Positions 7,937-16,201 of a stretch of DNA of 64,000 nucleotides are shown here, one piece after another. Location: the NCBI RefSeq assembly GCF_016820535.1, contig NZ_JADHDY010000002.1, positions 310,001-374,000 of the forward strand, in the 5' to 3' direction. The notes under the pieces were generated by a model. The model had not been told where the DNA came from and searched no databases. It saw only the letters and a program-made list of their open reading frames with translations. Made by a program: the position numbers and the translations under genes. Numbering within the stretch: the first letter of the stretch is position 1; every line of letters begins with the position of its first letter. The DNA is from Sporosarcina beigongshangi (GTDB lineage Bacteria > Actinomycetota > Actinomycetes > Actinomycetales > Micrococcaceae).

Positions 7937-9010
7937 ATGACCGAAACGACCATCGAACAGCTGCGGATTCCGGATTCGCTGGACGGGGACGGCGCCGCCG
8001 ACTTCCTGCAGGCCGTGGAAGTGTCGCGGCAGGTGCGCATTCACACTTGGGGCAACGACGAGCTGGCCTACACGGCGCAGGAATTGTTTGAGCAGTGCCA
8101 TGACCCCTTCGAATGGTATGTGGTGCTGGTGGGCCGCAAAGACGGCGTGATCGTGGGCCGCGCCGGCATTGCACTGCCATTGGACGACAACACCGATGAG
8201 GCACACGTGACGTTGGACGTGCTGCCGTCAGCCGAAGGCATGGGGCTTGGGCGCAGCCTGCTGGAGGCGGCAGAACTGTTCATCAAGGGGGAGAACCGCA
8301 GGATCGTGGTGGTGGAGACCAACCACCCAGCGGCGACCCTGGGGGACACCTCGGCCGACCCCATTGCTGCAACCCACGGCACCGGGATGCTCCCGCTGAG
8401 CAACCGGGAGGCGCGGTTTGCGTACAGTGCCGGCTACGACCTGGACCAGGTTGAACAGTTCAGCTCCTGCGCCCTTCCGCTCGCGGCGGACCTGATGGCT
8501 GCGCTGGGTGCGCAAGCGGCCGCCACCCACGATTCCGCGTACAAGGTCCACCAGTGGCTGGACCGCTGCCCGGACCGTTGGGCCGGGGAGATCGTCCGGC
8601 TCGAAGAAGGCATCAGCCACGGCGAACCCGGTCAGGAATGGGATGTCGCCAAGCTGCGCCAAACCGAGGAGCTGTCGGCCGCCTCCGGCCGCCGAACCAT
8701 AGTTACCGCAGCAGAATGCGTGGAATCGGGGCGGCTGGTGGCCTTCACCTCCATCTCACTGCTGGTCGACAACGCCGCCGTCGCCTTCCAGGACGACACC
8801 GTGGTTGAAGCAGCGCACAAGGGAAAGGCTGTGGGGCTGCTTATCAAGGTCGCCAACATGACGCTCCTGATGGACCAGTTCCCACAGGCCAAGACCATCT
8901 ACACATGGAATGCTCCCGAGAACTCCCACATGTTGGAGGTCAACGCTCTGCTGGGGTTTGTCAGTGCCGGGGTGACCGGGCAGTGGCGTAAGGACTTCAA
9001 CGCCCTCTAG
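7937..9010 (+). CDS. Tandem-domain GNAT acetyltransferase
   Basis: A 357-residue protein whose length and sequence suit two fused GNAT domains. The first half has a clear acetyl-CoA site (VTLDVLPSAEGMGLGRSLLEAA, near residues 95-117). The second half carries a degenerate counterpart (VVEAAHKGKAVGLLIK) and the terminal ENSHMLEVNALLGFVSAG. The double arrangement resembles mycothiol synthase and other actinobacterial tandem GNATs, but I see nothing that identifies it as MshD. It is probably cotranscribed with the smaller GNAT 18 nt upstream. A 10-bp hairpin follows its stop. Confidence 0.8.
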   Translation: MTETTIEQLRIPDSLDGDGAADFLQAVEVSRQVRIHTWGNDELAYTAQELFEQCHDPFEWYVVLVGRKDGVIVGRAGIALPLDDNTDEAHVTLDVLPSAEGMGLGRSLLEAAELFIKGENRRIVVVETNHPAATLGDTSADPIAATHGTGMLPLSNREARFAYSAGYDLDQVEQFSSCALPLAADLMAALGAQAAATHDSAYKVHQWLDRCPDRWAGEIVRLEEGISHGEPGQEWDVAKLRQTEELSAASGRRTIVTAAECVESGRLVAFTSISLLVDNAAVAFQDDTVVEAAHKGKAVGLLIKVANMTLLMDQFPQAKTIYTWNAPENSHMLEVNALLGFVSAGVTGQWRKDFNAL

Positions 9011-9017
9011 GACCAGC

Positions 9018-9050
9018 GGCGGGTGTGTGCCTTCCCACACCCGCCAATTT
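9018..9050 (+). terminator. Terminator hairpin after the GNAT operon
   Basis: GGCGGGTGTG (9018-9027) pairs perfectly with CACACCCGCC (9036-9045) and is followed by AATTT. The T-tract is weak and overlaps the -35 box of the rplJ promoter. Confidence 0.65.
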
Positions 9051-9078
9051 GGAATCCGGCCGGGCATGCCTGTAATCT
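9049..9078 (+). promoter_or_regulatory. Probable promoter of rplJ-rplL
   Basis: A -35 TTGGAA (9049-9054) and -10 TAATCT (9073-9078) are separated by 18 bp. The expected start near 9085 is where the conserved L10-type leader begins (AACCAAAGACCGTCGGTC). Confidence 0.7.
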
Positions 9079-9082
9079 GGAG

Positions 9083-9361
9083 TAACCAAAGACCGTCGGT
9101 CGATGGCAACCACCCCCAATCTTGCATCGCACCATGCGGTCGCCTGTGTTGGAATCGGGCGGGTTGGCATCCGAAAGTCCCAACAGGGGCGGCCAGCGCA
9201 GGTGCACAAAGCTTATGAGCAGTGTTGAACCGGGAGAATTCCCATGGATCCGCTGTGAAAAACGCCCCGTACATCTGTGCGGGGCGTTTTTGTTTGTCCG
9301 GCCAGCTCGCTGGCAGGACTGGACAAGGTGAAGACCGGCACCAATTCCCGGAAGGAGGGTT
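9083..9361 (+). promoter_or_regulatory. L10 (rplJ) leader with attenuator terminator
   Basis: The ~275-nt untranslated leader begins ACCAAAGACC, like known L10 leaders, and contains several pairable GC-rich segments. It ends in an intrinsic terminator with a 12-bp stem, arms 9258-9269 and 9280-9291, finishing in five T residues. The terminator lies 70 nt upstream of the rplJ start, inside the transcript. In the established model, the L10(L7/L12) complex binds the leader and favours termination, so ribosomal stalk protein supply controls readthrough. The terminator is directly visible; L10 binding is inferred. Confidence 0.75.
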
Positions 9362-9931
9362 ATGGCAACGCCAACAAAGGTGGCTGCAGTTGCAGAAATC
9401 AAGCAAGATTTCAATGATTCAACTGCCGCAGTCCTAACCGAATACCGTGGGCTCACCGTAGCTCAGCTCAAGGAGCTGCGCGTTTCTCTCGGCCAGGACA
9501 CCAAGTTCTCGGTTGTTAAGAACACCCTGACTGCCATTGCGGCCAAGGAAGCTGGTGTTGACGCTTTCGAGGGTCAGCTGTCCGGTCCTACCGCCATTGC
9601 ATTCATCAAGGGTGACGCTGTTGCAGCAGCAAAGAGCCTGACGGATTTTGCAAAGGCCAACAAGCAGCTGGTCATCAAGACCGGTATCTTCGAAGGCAAG
9701 GCTCTCGACGCTTCTGAGGTTGCCGCACTGGCTGCCCTCGAGTCTCGTGAACTGCAGCTGGCCAAGGTTGCCGGCATCCTCAAGGCTCCGATGGCCGCCG
9801 TTGCGCGCACCCTCGAAGCCCTGCGTTTGAAGCTGGCCGAAGGTGCACCCGCTGAGGAAGCACCCGCCGCTGAAGAAGCTCCGGTTGCTGAAGAAGCTCC
9901 CGCTGCTGAAGCTGAGACCACCGAGGCCTAG
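9362..9931 (+). CDS. rplJ: 50S ribosomal protein L10
   Basis: L10 (189 residues) anchors the L7/L12 stalk on 23S rRNA. It begins [17 protein letters not shown] and contains [16 protein letters not shown] and the RNA-binding [16 protein letters not shown]. The last ~25 residues form an acidic repeat of [16 protein letters not shown] type, not needed for the fold and similar to the tail of L17 in this window. The start is set by GGAAGGAGGG 4-6 nt upstream. It is the first gene of rplJ-rplL. Confidence 0.97.
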   Translation: MATPTKVAAVAEIKQDFNDSTAAVLTEYRGLTVAQLKELRVSLGQDTKFSVVKNTLTAIAAKEAGVDAFEGQLSGPTAIAFIKGDAVAAAKSLTDFAKANKQLVIKTGIFEGKALDASEVAALAALESRELQLAKVAGILKAPMAAVARTLEALRLKLAEGAPAEEAPAAEEAPVAEEAPAAEAETTEA

Positions 9932-10012
9932 TCCTCATCAGGGATTCATCCCTGTTAGTTTGCCCCTAAATCCATGAGGACTTAGGTTTTAGATTTGGCC
10001 CCCTTGGGGCCA
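9930..10012 (+). other. Structured rplJ-rplL intergenic RNA
   Basis: The 104-nt gap holds a nested structure: outer arms AGTCCTCAT (9930-9938) and ATGAGGACT (9974-9982) around an inner CAGGGAT/ATCCCTG hairpin. A second hairpin, TGGCCCC/GGGGCCA (9996-10012), lies just before the rplL ribosome site. It probably tunes rplL mRNA processing or translation relative to rplJ (inference). Confidence 0.5.
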
Positions 10013-10035
10013 GTAAACAAGAAGGAGCGCCACTC

Positions 10036-10410
10036 ATGGCTAAGCTCACCAACGACGAGCTCATTGCAGCTTTCAAGGAACTGACCATCATCGAGCTCTC
10101 CGAGTTCGTCAAGCTCTTCGAAGAGACCTTTGAAGTTACCGCTGCTGCAGTTGCAGTTGCTGGCCCCGCCGGCGGCGCCGCTGAAGAAGCCGAAGAGAAG
10201 ACCGAATTCGACGTCATCCTCGAAGCAGCTGGCGACAAGAAGATCGCAGTGATCAAGGAAGTTCGCGCAATCACTTCCCTGGGTCTGAAGGAAGCCAAGG
10301 AGGTCGTTGACTCGGCTCCCAAGGCCGTCCTCGAAGGCGCCACCAAGGAAGCTGCAGAGAAGGCAAAGGAAGCCCTCGAGGCTGCCGGCGCCACGGTTAC
10401 CGTCAAGTAA
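10036..10410 (+). CDS. rplL: 50S ribosomal protein L7/L12
   Basis: The stalk protein (124 residues) recruits and activates translational GTPases. The N-terminal dimerisation helices ([20 protein letters not shown]) and an Ala/Gly-rich flexible hinge (about 40-55) are followed by the conserved C-terminal domain ([39 protein letters not shown]). Codon use is strongly biased, as expected for the ribosomal protein present in several copies. The ribosome site is AAGAAGGAG. A bidirectional terminator follows 17 nt after the stop. Confidence 0.98.
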   Translation: MAKLTNDELIAAFKELTIIELSEFVKLFEETFEVTAAAVAVAGPAGGAAEEAEEKTEFDVILEAAGDKKIAVIKEVRAITSLGLKEAKEVVDSAPKAVLEGATKEAAEKAKEALEAAGATVTVK

Positions 10411-10426
10411 TCGCCCCGCATTCCAA

Positions 10427-10464
10427 AAGAAGCCCCACACCGCACAGGTGTGGGGCTTCTTTGC
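10427..10464. terminator. Bidirectional terminator between rplL and the minus-strand YbaK gene
   Basis: Arms AAGAAGCCCCACACC (10427-10441) and GGTGTGGGGCTTCTT (10447-10461) give a perfect 15-bp stem with a 5-nt loop. A T run follows on each strand, so it serves both rplL and the converging YbaK/thiolase operon. Confidence 0.9.
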
Positions 10465-10491
10465 GTCCGGGGCTTGTCCCCGACGCGGAGA

Positions 10492-10971
10492 TTATTCGGG
10501 CACTGAGATGTCCGCGACCATGGCACCGTAGGCGGTGATGAGGTCGTCGGCCTGAACGAACATGCTGTAGCCGTGTTCACCAGCACCCATGGCAACCCTC
10601 CGCCCGACGATGCTTTCATCAACGTAGACGGGCCACGCGGTCGTGCTGCCCAGGGGAGTGATGGTGCCGCGTTCATAGCCGGTGGCCGCCAGTGCGACGT
10701 CGGCATGCGGCATTTGCAGCTTGTTGACGCCTACGACGGCCCGGAGCTTCGGCCAGGAGATGGCCCGGCCGCCGGGAACCAGGGCGAACAGGAACGCGCC
10801 GTCACTGCGCTTGACCACCAGGGACTTCACAATGTCCGACGGCGTGATCCCCAACAGCGCAGCCGCCTCGCCGAGCGAGTTGGCGGCAGGGCGGGCAAAG
10901 ATTTCGACCTCCAGCCCGCGCCCGGCGGCGTCGGCGGCCACGCGTTCACGGCCTGCAGGATCCGCACTCAC
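10492..10971 (-). CDS. YbaK/EbsC-type aminoacyl-tRNA deacylase
   Basis: A 159-residue single-domain protein of the YbaK/ProX editing family, which hydrolyses mischarged tRNA (for example Cys-tRNA-Pro). It contains NSLGEAAALLGITPSDIVKSLVVK, followed by the family pattern FLFALVPGGRAISWPKLRAV and a C-terminal GSTTAWPVYVDESI segment. The GTG start at 10971 overlaps the upstream thiolase stop by 4 nt; the frame stays open further upstream, but that part only shadows the thiolase. The coupling with a thiolase is odd functionally and may be only positional. The amino-acid specificity is not determinable. Confidence 0.85.
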   Translation of the reverse strand: MSADPAGRERVAADAAGRGLEVEIFARPAANSLGEAAALLGITPSDIVKSLVVKRSDGAFLFALVPGGRAISWPKLRAVVGVNKLQMPHADVALAATGYERGTITPLGSTTAWPVYVDESIVGRRVAMGAGEHGYSMFVQADDLITAYGAMVADISVPE

Positions 10972-12167
10972 TCGGCGTCCCGGAACAGCAGAAGGGCTTC
11001 CCCCTGGCCGCCGCCGCCGCAGAGCGAGACTGCAGCCCTGCCGGCGCCCCGCCGCCCAAGCTCCATGGCCGCCGTCAGCGCCAGCCGGGCACCGGAGGCG
11101 CCGATCGGGTGGCCGAGGGCGATGGCACCGCCGTGGATGTTGCACTTTTCCAGCGGCACACCCAGGTCCCGGAGAGACTGCACGGCAACCGAACCAAAGG
11201 CCTCGTTGATCTCGATGAAGTCAAGGTCCTCCACAGCCCACCCGGCGGTCTTCAGCGCCCGGAAAATGGCGTTGGACGGCTGGGAGTGCAGGGAATTGTC
11301 CGGCCCTGCCACCTGGCCCGGTGCGCCCACCACGGCCAGCCACGGCAGCCCGTGTTCCTCCGCATAGCCGCGTGAGGCGAGCACCAGCGCGCTTGCCCCG
11401 TCCGAAAGCGGGGACGAATTGCCGGCGGTGATGGCGCCGTCGGCCGTAAAGGCGGGGCGCAGCCCGGCGAGTGTCTCCACCGTGGTGGCGGGCCGGATGC
11501 CCTCGTCCCGGCTCAGCACCAGCGGTTCGCCCTTGCGCTGGGGGACCTGGACCGGCGTGATCTCGCTATCAAAAATGCCAGCCTCGACGGCGGCTGCCGC
11601 GCGCTGGTGTGATGCGGCCGCCACCTCGTCCTGGGACGTGCGGGAGATGTTGAGCCGGATGTTCCCGCGTTCGGTGGACAGTCCCATGGAGTCGGCGTCG
11701 AAGGCGTCGGTCAGGCCGTCGTGGGCCGCAACATCGAGGGCCTGGATGGCCCCGTAGGCCCAGCCCTGGCGGGATCCGGGCAGGATGTGCGGTGCGCGGG
11801 TCATGGATTCCTGGCCGCCGGCCACCACCACGGAGGCCTCGCCGCTGCGGATCAGCCGGGCGGCGTCGATCAGCGCCGTCAGCCCGGAAAGGCACACCTT
11901 GTTGATGGTCAGGGCCGGGACGTCCCAGCCGATCCCCCCACCAACGGCGCTCTGGCGGGCCGGGTTCTGGCCGGCGCCCGCCTGCAGCACCTGTCCCATG
12001 ATGACCTGGTCGATGTCGGCCGCATCCACGCCGGAGCGGGTGACGGCGGCGGCGATGGCCTTGGCTCCCAGTTCGACGGCGGAAAACGGCGCCAGCTGGC
12101 CGTTGAGCCGGCCCTGCGGCGTGCGGGCCCCTGCAAGAATTACCACATCATTTGCTTGTGCCGTCAT
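10968..12167 (-). CDS. Acetyl-CoA acetyltransferase (thiolase)
   Basis: A 399-residue thiolase that condenses two acetyl-CoA or cleaves 3-ketoacyl-CoA. All catalytic elements are visible: the nucleophile Cys92 in INKVCLSGL, the QESMTRAPH loop, EINEAFGSVAVQSL, the base His in GGAIALGHPIGASGARL, and the second Cys in CGGGGQGEALL near the C-terminus. Length is typical of the biosynthetic (AtoB/PhaA-like) class. The ATG is preceded by AAGGAG. It is the first gene of a two-gene minus-strand operon with the YbaK protein, converging on rplL and divergent from rpoB. Confidence 0.92.
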   Translation of the reverse strand: MTAQANDVVILAGARTPQGRLNGQLAPFSAVELGAKAIAAAVTRSGVDAADIDQVIMGQVLQAGAGQNPARQSAVGGGIGWDVPALTINKVCLSGLTALIDAARLIRSGEASVVVAGGQESMTRAPHILPGSRQGWAYGAIQALDVAAHDGLTDAFDADSMGLSTERGNIRLNISRTSQDEVAAASHQRAAAAVEAGIFDSEITPVQVPQRKGEPLVLSRDEGIRPATTVETLAGLRPAFTADGAITAGNSSPLSDGASALVLASRGYAEEHGLPWLAVVGAPGQVAGPDNSLHSQPSNAIFRALKTAGWAVEDLDFIEINEAFGSVAVQSLRDLGVPLEKCNIHGGAIALGHPIGASGARLALTAAMELGRRGAGRAAVSLCGGGGQGEALLLFRDAE

Positions 12168-12579
12168 GGCTGGACTGCTCCTTGGAAATCATGCCGCCCG
12201 GCTCCTCGTTGAACCGGCGGTCCCTGTCCATAAGAATCTAACAGCTTTGGCCGTCAGAAAATTTCTTGAATCGCCAAAAACCGCGGGATTCTGCGGGTGT
12301 AGGATCCATACTTGCGGTTTCTTGGATCCTGGGGTAGACACGCGGGCACTTAAGGCTGTAGTGTAGTTCTTTGCGTATCCCTCTTAACCTTCAGCCTTCA
12401 TATAGCGGTGGGCTTTGTCTAGGTCAAGAGTCACGGTCAGCATGCAGCACGGGACGGCACAGCCGCACCCGAATGCGCCTGCCGCGGCTTGAGGCCAGCG
12501 TTCGCCCGGGTTTGATGACCTGGGGCGGATCGGGTGGGGGTCGCATGAACAAGCCTGCAGGTCTGTGGAAGGATCCCTC
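12168..12579 (+). promoter_or_regulatory. Divergent rpoB/thiolase control region with a possible rpoB promoter
   Basis: This stretch of 412 bases has no gene. The best plus-strand promoter is TAGACA (12335-12340), an 18-bp spacer, and TAGTGT (12359-12364), giving an rpoB leader of about 210 nt. No leader peptide or clear terminator is visible in that leader. Upstream 12240-12300 is relatively A-rich. Confidence 0.45.
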
Positions 12580-15500
12580 TTGGTCGCCTCGAGCACCTCT
12601 AATGTAAATAACGCTGCAACCGCTATCGATTCAAACAGCACTGACGGTGCAAAGAGTCGCCTCTCATTCGCAAAGATTCACGAGCCGCTTGACGTGCCGA
12701 ATCTGCTTGCACTCCAGACCGAGAGCTTTGACTGGCTCGTAGGCAACGAGCGCTGGCAGAACCGCATGCAGAAGGCTGTGGATGCCGGCGATGACAGTGT
12801 GGCCGTCACGTCCGGACTGTCCGACATCTTCGAAGAAATCTCGCCCATTGAGGACTTCCAGGGCACCATGTCCCTGTCCTTCGCCGAGCCGGAATTCTCC
12901 GACCCCAAGTTCACCGTTGACGAGTGCAAGGACCGCGACGCCACGTACGCCGCACCGCTGTACGTCAAGGCCGAGTTCATGAACAACTTGACCGGTGAAA
13001 TCAAGCAACAGACTGTCTTCATGGGCGATTTCCCGCTCATGACCAACAAGGGCACCTTCGTCATCAACGGCACCGAGCGTGTTGTTGTCTCCCAGCTGGT
13101 CCGGTCCCCGGGCGCCTACTTTGAGCGCACCGCTGACAAGACCAGTGACAAGGAAATCTTCACCGCCAAGATCATCCCCTCACGTGGTGCATGGTTCGAG
13201 CTGGAGATTGACAAGCGCGACCAGGTTGGCGTGCGCCTTGACCGCAAGCGCAAGCAGTCGGTCACCGTGCTGCTGAAGGCCCTCGGCTGGACCGAAGGCC
13301 AGATCCTGGAGGAGTTCGGCGAGTTCGACTCCATCCGTGCAACCTTGGAAAAGGATGCCACCACGGGCCGCGAAGATGCGCTGCTGGACATCTACCGCAA
13401 GCTGCGTCCGGGCGAGCCGCCCACCGTTGACGCTGCCGATGCGCTGTTGAACAACCTGTACTTCAACGCCAAGCGCTACGACCTGGCCAAGGTTGGCCGC
13501 TACAAGATCAACCGCAAGCTCGGCATTGACATCCCGTTGAGCGATCCCAACGCCTCGGTCCTGAGCGTGGACGACATCGTCGCCATGATCAAGTACCTGG
13601 TCACGTTGCACGCCGGCGGCAAGACCACCAAGGGCCAGCGCGACGGCGCCGAGGTCGACCTGCGCGTTGACGTCGACGACATCGACCACTTCGGCAACCG
13701 CCGCATCCGCGCCGTGGGCGAGCTCATCGAGAACCAGGTCCGCACCGGCCTGTCCCGCATGGAGCGTGTTGTGCGCGAGCGCATGACCACCCAGGACGTC
13801 GAAGCCATCACGCCGCAGACCCTGATCAACATCCGTCCCGTTGTGGCAGCCATCAAGGAGTTCTTCGGAACGTCCCAGCTGTCGCAGTTCATGGACCAGA
13901 ACAACCCGCTGGCCGGTCTGACGCACAAGCGCCGCCTGTCCGCGCTGGGCCCGGGCGGTTTGTCCCGTGACCGTGCAGGCATGGAAGTTCGAGACGTTCA
14001 CCCGTCGCACTACGGCCGCATGTGCCCCATTGAAACCCCTGAAGGCCCCAACATTGGTCTGATCGGTTCATTGGCATCCTACGGACGCATCAACCCGTTC
14101 GGTTTCATCGAGACCCCGTACCGCCGGGTCAAGGACGGCATTGTTTCCGACGAGGTTGACTACCTCACGGCAGATGACGAAGTTGAAGTTGTGATCGCCC
14201 AGGCCAACGCGCCGCTCGATGACAACAACCACTTCGTTGAAGAGTCCGTCCTGGTCCGCCAGCGCGGCGGTGGCGGCGAGCCCGTCCTGATCCCGGCCGA
14301 CGAGGTCGAGTACATGGACGTCTCCCCGCGCCAGATGGTGTCCGTGGCAACCGCCCTGATTCCGTTCCTCGAGCACGATGACGCCAACCGCGCCCTCATG
14401 GGTGCGAACATGCAGCGCCAGGCTGTGCCGCTGGTCCAGTCCGAGGCCCCGTTCGTGGGCACCGGCATGGAGCGCGCCACCGCTGTTGACGCCGGTGACG
14501 TTGTCATTGCCAAGAAGGCCGGTGTGGTCTCCGAGGTTTCCGCCGATGTCGTTGTCATGCTCAACGACGACGGCACGGAGATCAGCTACCCGATCGCCAA
14601 GTACCAGCGCTCCAACCAGGGCACGGCCTACAACCAGCGCGTCCTGGCCTCCGAGGGCCAGCGCCTGGAAGTTGGCGGCATCATCGCCGACGGCCCGGCA
14701 ACGGACATGGGCGAGCTCGCCCTGGGCAAGAACCTCCTCGTGGCGTTCATGTCCTGGGAAGGCCACAACTACGAGGATGCCATCATCCTCTCGCAGCGCA
14801 TTGTTGCCGAAGACGTGCTCTCCTCTATTCACATCGAAGAGCACGAAATCGATGCCCGCGACACCAAGCTTGGTGCCGAAGAAATCACCCGGGACATCCC
14901 GAACGTTTCCGAGGAAATCCTGGCCGGTCTCGACGAGCGCGGCATCATCCACATCGGTGCTGAAGTTGAAGCCGGCGACATCCTGGTTGGAAAGGTCACA
15001 CCCAAGGGCGAGACCGAGCTGACCCCGGAGGAGCGCCTGCTGCGCGCCATCTTCGGCGAGAAGAGCCGCGAAGTTCGCGACACCTCACTGAAGGTTCCCC
15101 ACGGCGAGTCCGGAACCGTCATCGGTGTGCGCGTCTTCGACCGCGACTCCGAAGACGACCTGCCTCCCGGAGTGAACCAGCTGGTTCGCGTCTACGTTGC
15201 CAACAAGCGCAAGATCACCGACGGTGACAAGCTTGCAGGCCGCCACGGCAACAAGGGTGTTATTTCCAAGATCCTCCCGATCGAAGACATGCCCTTCCTC
15301 GCCGACGGCACCCCGGTTGACATCGTCCTGAACCCCCTGGGTGTTCCGGGTCGAATGAACGTGGGACAGGTCCTGGAAATCCACCTCGGTTGGGTTGCCA
15401 AGACCGGCTGGAAGGTTGAAGGCGAGCCTGACTGGATCAAGAACCTGCCGAACCTGCCGCGTGAAATCGGCCAGACGAAGGTTGCCACCCCGGTCTTCGA

Positions 15501-16098
15501 CGGTGCCCGTGACTCCGAAATCACCGGCCTGCTCGACTCCACCAACGTGACCCGCGACGGCGAACGCCTGATCGACTCCACCGGTAAGACGCGCCTGTTC
15601 GACGGCCGCTCCGGCGAGCCGTTCCCGGATCCGGTTTCCGTGGGCTACATGTACATCCTGAAGCTCCACCACCTGGTGGACGACAAGATCCACGCCCGCT
15701 CCACGGGCCCGTACTCCATGATCACCCAGCAGCCCTTGGGCGGTAAGGCCCAGTTCGGTGGCCAGCGCTTCGGTGAAATGGAAGTTTGGGCACTTGAGGC
15801 ATATGGCGCGGCGTACACGCTGCAGGAACTGCTGACCATCAAGTCCGATGACATCCATGGCCGCGTGAAGGTATACGAAGCCATCGTCAAGGGCGAGAAC
15901 ATCCCGGAGCCCGGCATTCCGGAATCCTTCAAGGTTCTTATCAAGGAAATGCAGTCGCTGTGCCTGAACGTGGAAGTCCTTTCCACCGACGGCACCACGA
16001 TTGAAATGCGTGACTCGGATGAAGAAGTCTTCCGGGCCGCGGAGGAGCTGGGCATCGACCTGTCACGGGCCGAACCCAACTCTGTCGAAGAAGTCTAG
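12580..16098 (+). CDS. rpoB: DNA-directed RNA polymerase subunit beta
   Basis: The beta subunit (1172 residues) forms half of the RNA polymerase catalytic cleft. It begins [11 protein letters not shown] at a TTG preceded by GGAAGGA; an earlier in-frame GTG at 12565 overlaps that ribosome site and is unlikely. The rifampicin pocket ([18 protein letters not shown], then [14 protein letters not shown]) is wild type at Asp439, His449 and Ser454 (E. coli D516, H526, S531). The conserved [15 protein letters not shown] and [20 protein letters not shown] blocks lie in the C-terminal half. It is cotranscribed with rpoC 103 nt downstream. Confidence 0.99.
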   Translation: MVASSTSNVNNAATAIDSNSTDGAKSRLSFAKIHEPLDVPNLLALQTESFDWLVGNERWQNRMQKAVDAGDDSVAVTSGLSDIFEEISPIEDFQGTMSLSFAEPEFSDPKFTVDECKDRDATYAAPLYVKAEFMNNLTGEIKQQTVFMGDFPLMTNKGTFVINGTERVVVSQLVRSPGAYFERTADKTSDKEIFTAKIIPSRGAWFELEIDKRDQVGVRLDRKRKQSVTVLLKALGWTEGQILEEFGEFDSIRATLEKDATTGREDALLDIYRKLRPGEPPTVDAADALLNNLYFNAKRYDLAKVGRYKINRKLGIDIPLSDPNASVLSVDDIVAMIKYLVTLHAGGKTTKGQRDGAEVDLRVDVDDIDHFGNRRIRAVGELIENQVRTGLSRMERVVRERMTTQDVEAITPQTLINIRPVVAAIKEFFGTSQLSQFMDQNNPLAGLTHKRRLSALGPGGLSRDRAGMEVRDVHPSHYGRMCPIETPEGPNIGLIGSLASYGRINPFGFIETPYRRVKDGIVSDEVDYLTADDEVEVVIAQANAPLDDNNHFVEESVLVRQRGGGGEPVLIPADEVEYMDVSPRQMVSVATALIPFLEHDDANRALMGANMQRQAVPLVQSEAPFVGTGMERATAVDAGDVVIAKKAGVVSEVSADVVVMLNDDGTEISYPIAKYQRSNQGTAYNQRVLASEGQRLEVGGIIADGPATDMGELALGKNLLVAFMSWEGHNYEDAIILSQRIVAEDVLSSIHIEEHEIDARDTKLGAEEITRDIPNVSEEILAGLDERGIIHIGAEVEAGDILVGKVTPKGETELTPEERLLRAIFGEKSREVRDTSLKVPHGESGTVIGVRVFDRDSEDDLPPGVNQLVRVYVANKRKITDGDKLAGRHGNKGVISKILPIEDMPFLADGTPVDIVLNPLGVPGRMNVGQVLEIHLGWVAKTGWKVEGEPDWIKNLPNLPREIGQTKVATPVFDGARDSEITGLLDSTNVTRDGERLIDSTGKTRLFDGRSGEPFPDPVSVGYMYILKLHHLVDDKIHARSTGPYSMITQQPLGGKAQFGGQRFGEMEVWALEAYGAAYTLQELLTIKSDDIHGRVKVYEAIVKGENIPEPGIPESFKVLIKEMQSLCLNVEVLSTDGTTIEMRDSDEEVFRAAEELGIDLSRAEPNSVEEV

Positions 16099-16100
16099 GA

Positions 16101-16136
16101 GGCCCGACGGCGGCGCCAACCCGCCGCCGTCGGCCC
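16101..16136 (+). other. Hairpin in the rpoB-rpoC gap
   Basis: Arms 16101-16115 and 16122-16136 (15 bp, one mismatch, core GACGGCGG/CCGCCGTC) start 2 nt after the rpoB stop. No T run follows, so it is more likely an mRNA-stability or pausing element than a terminator. Confidence 0.55.
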
Positions 16137-16201
16137 TTCGCTTCCTCCCGTACCCGAAACAGACTTTCAGACTTTAGAGAATTAGAGAGAACAGGACCCA
16201 T

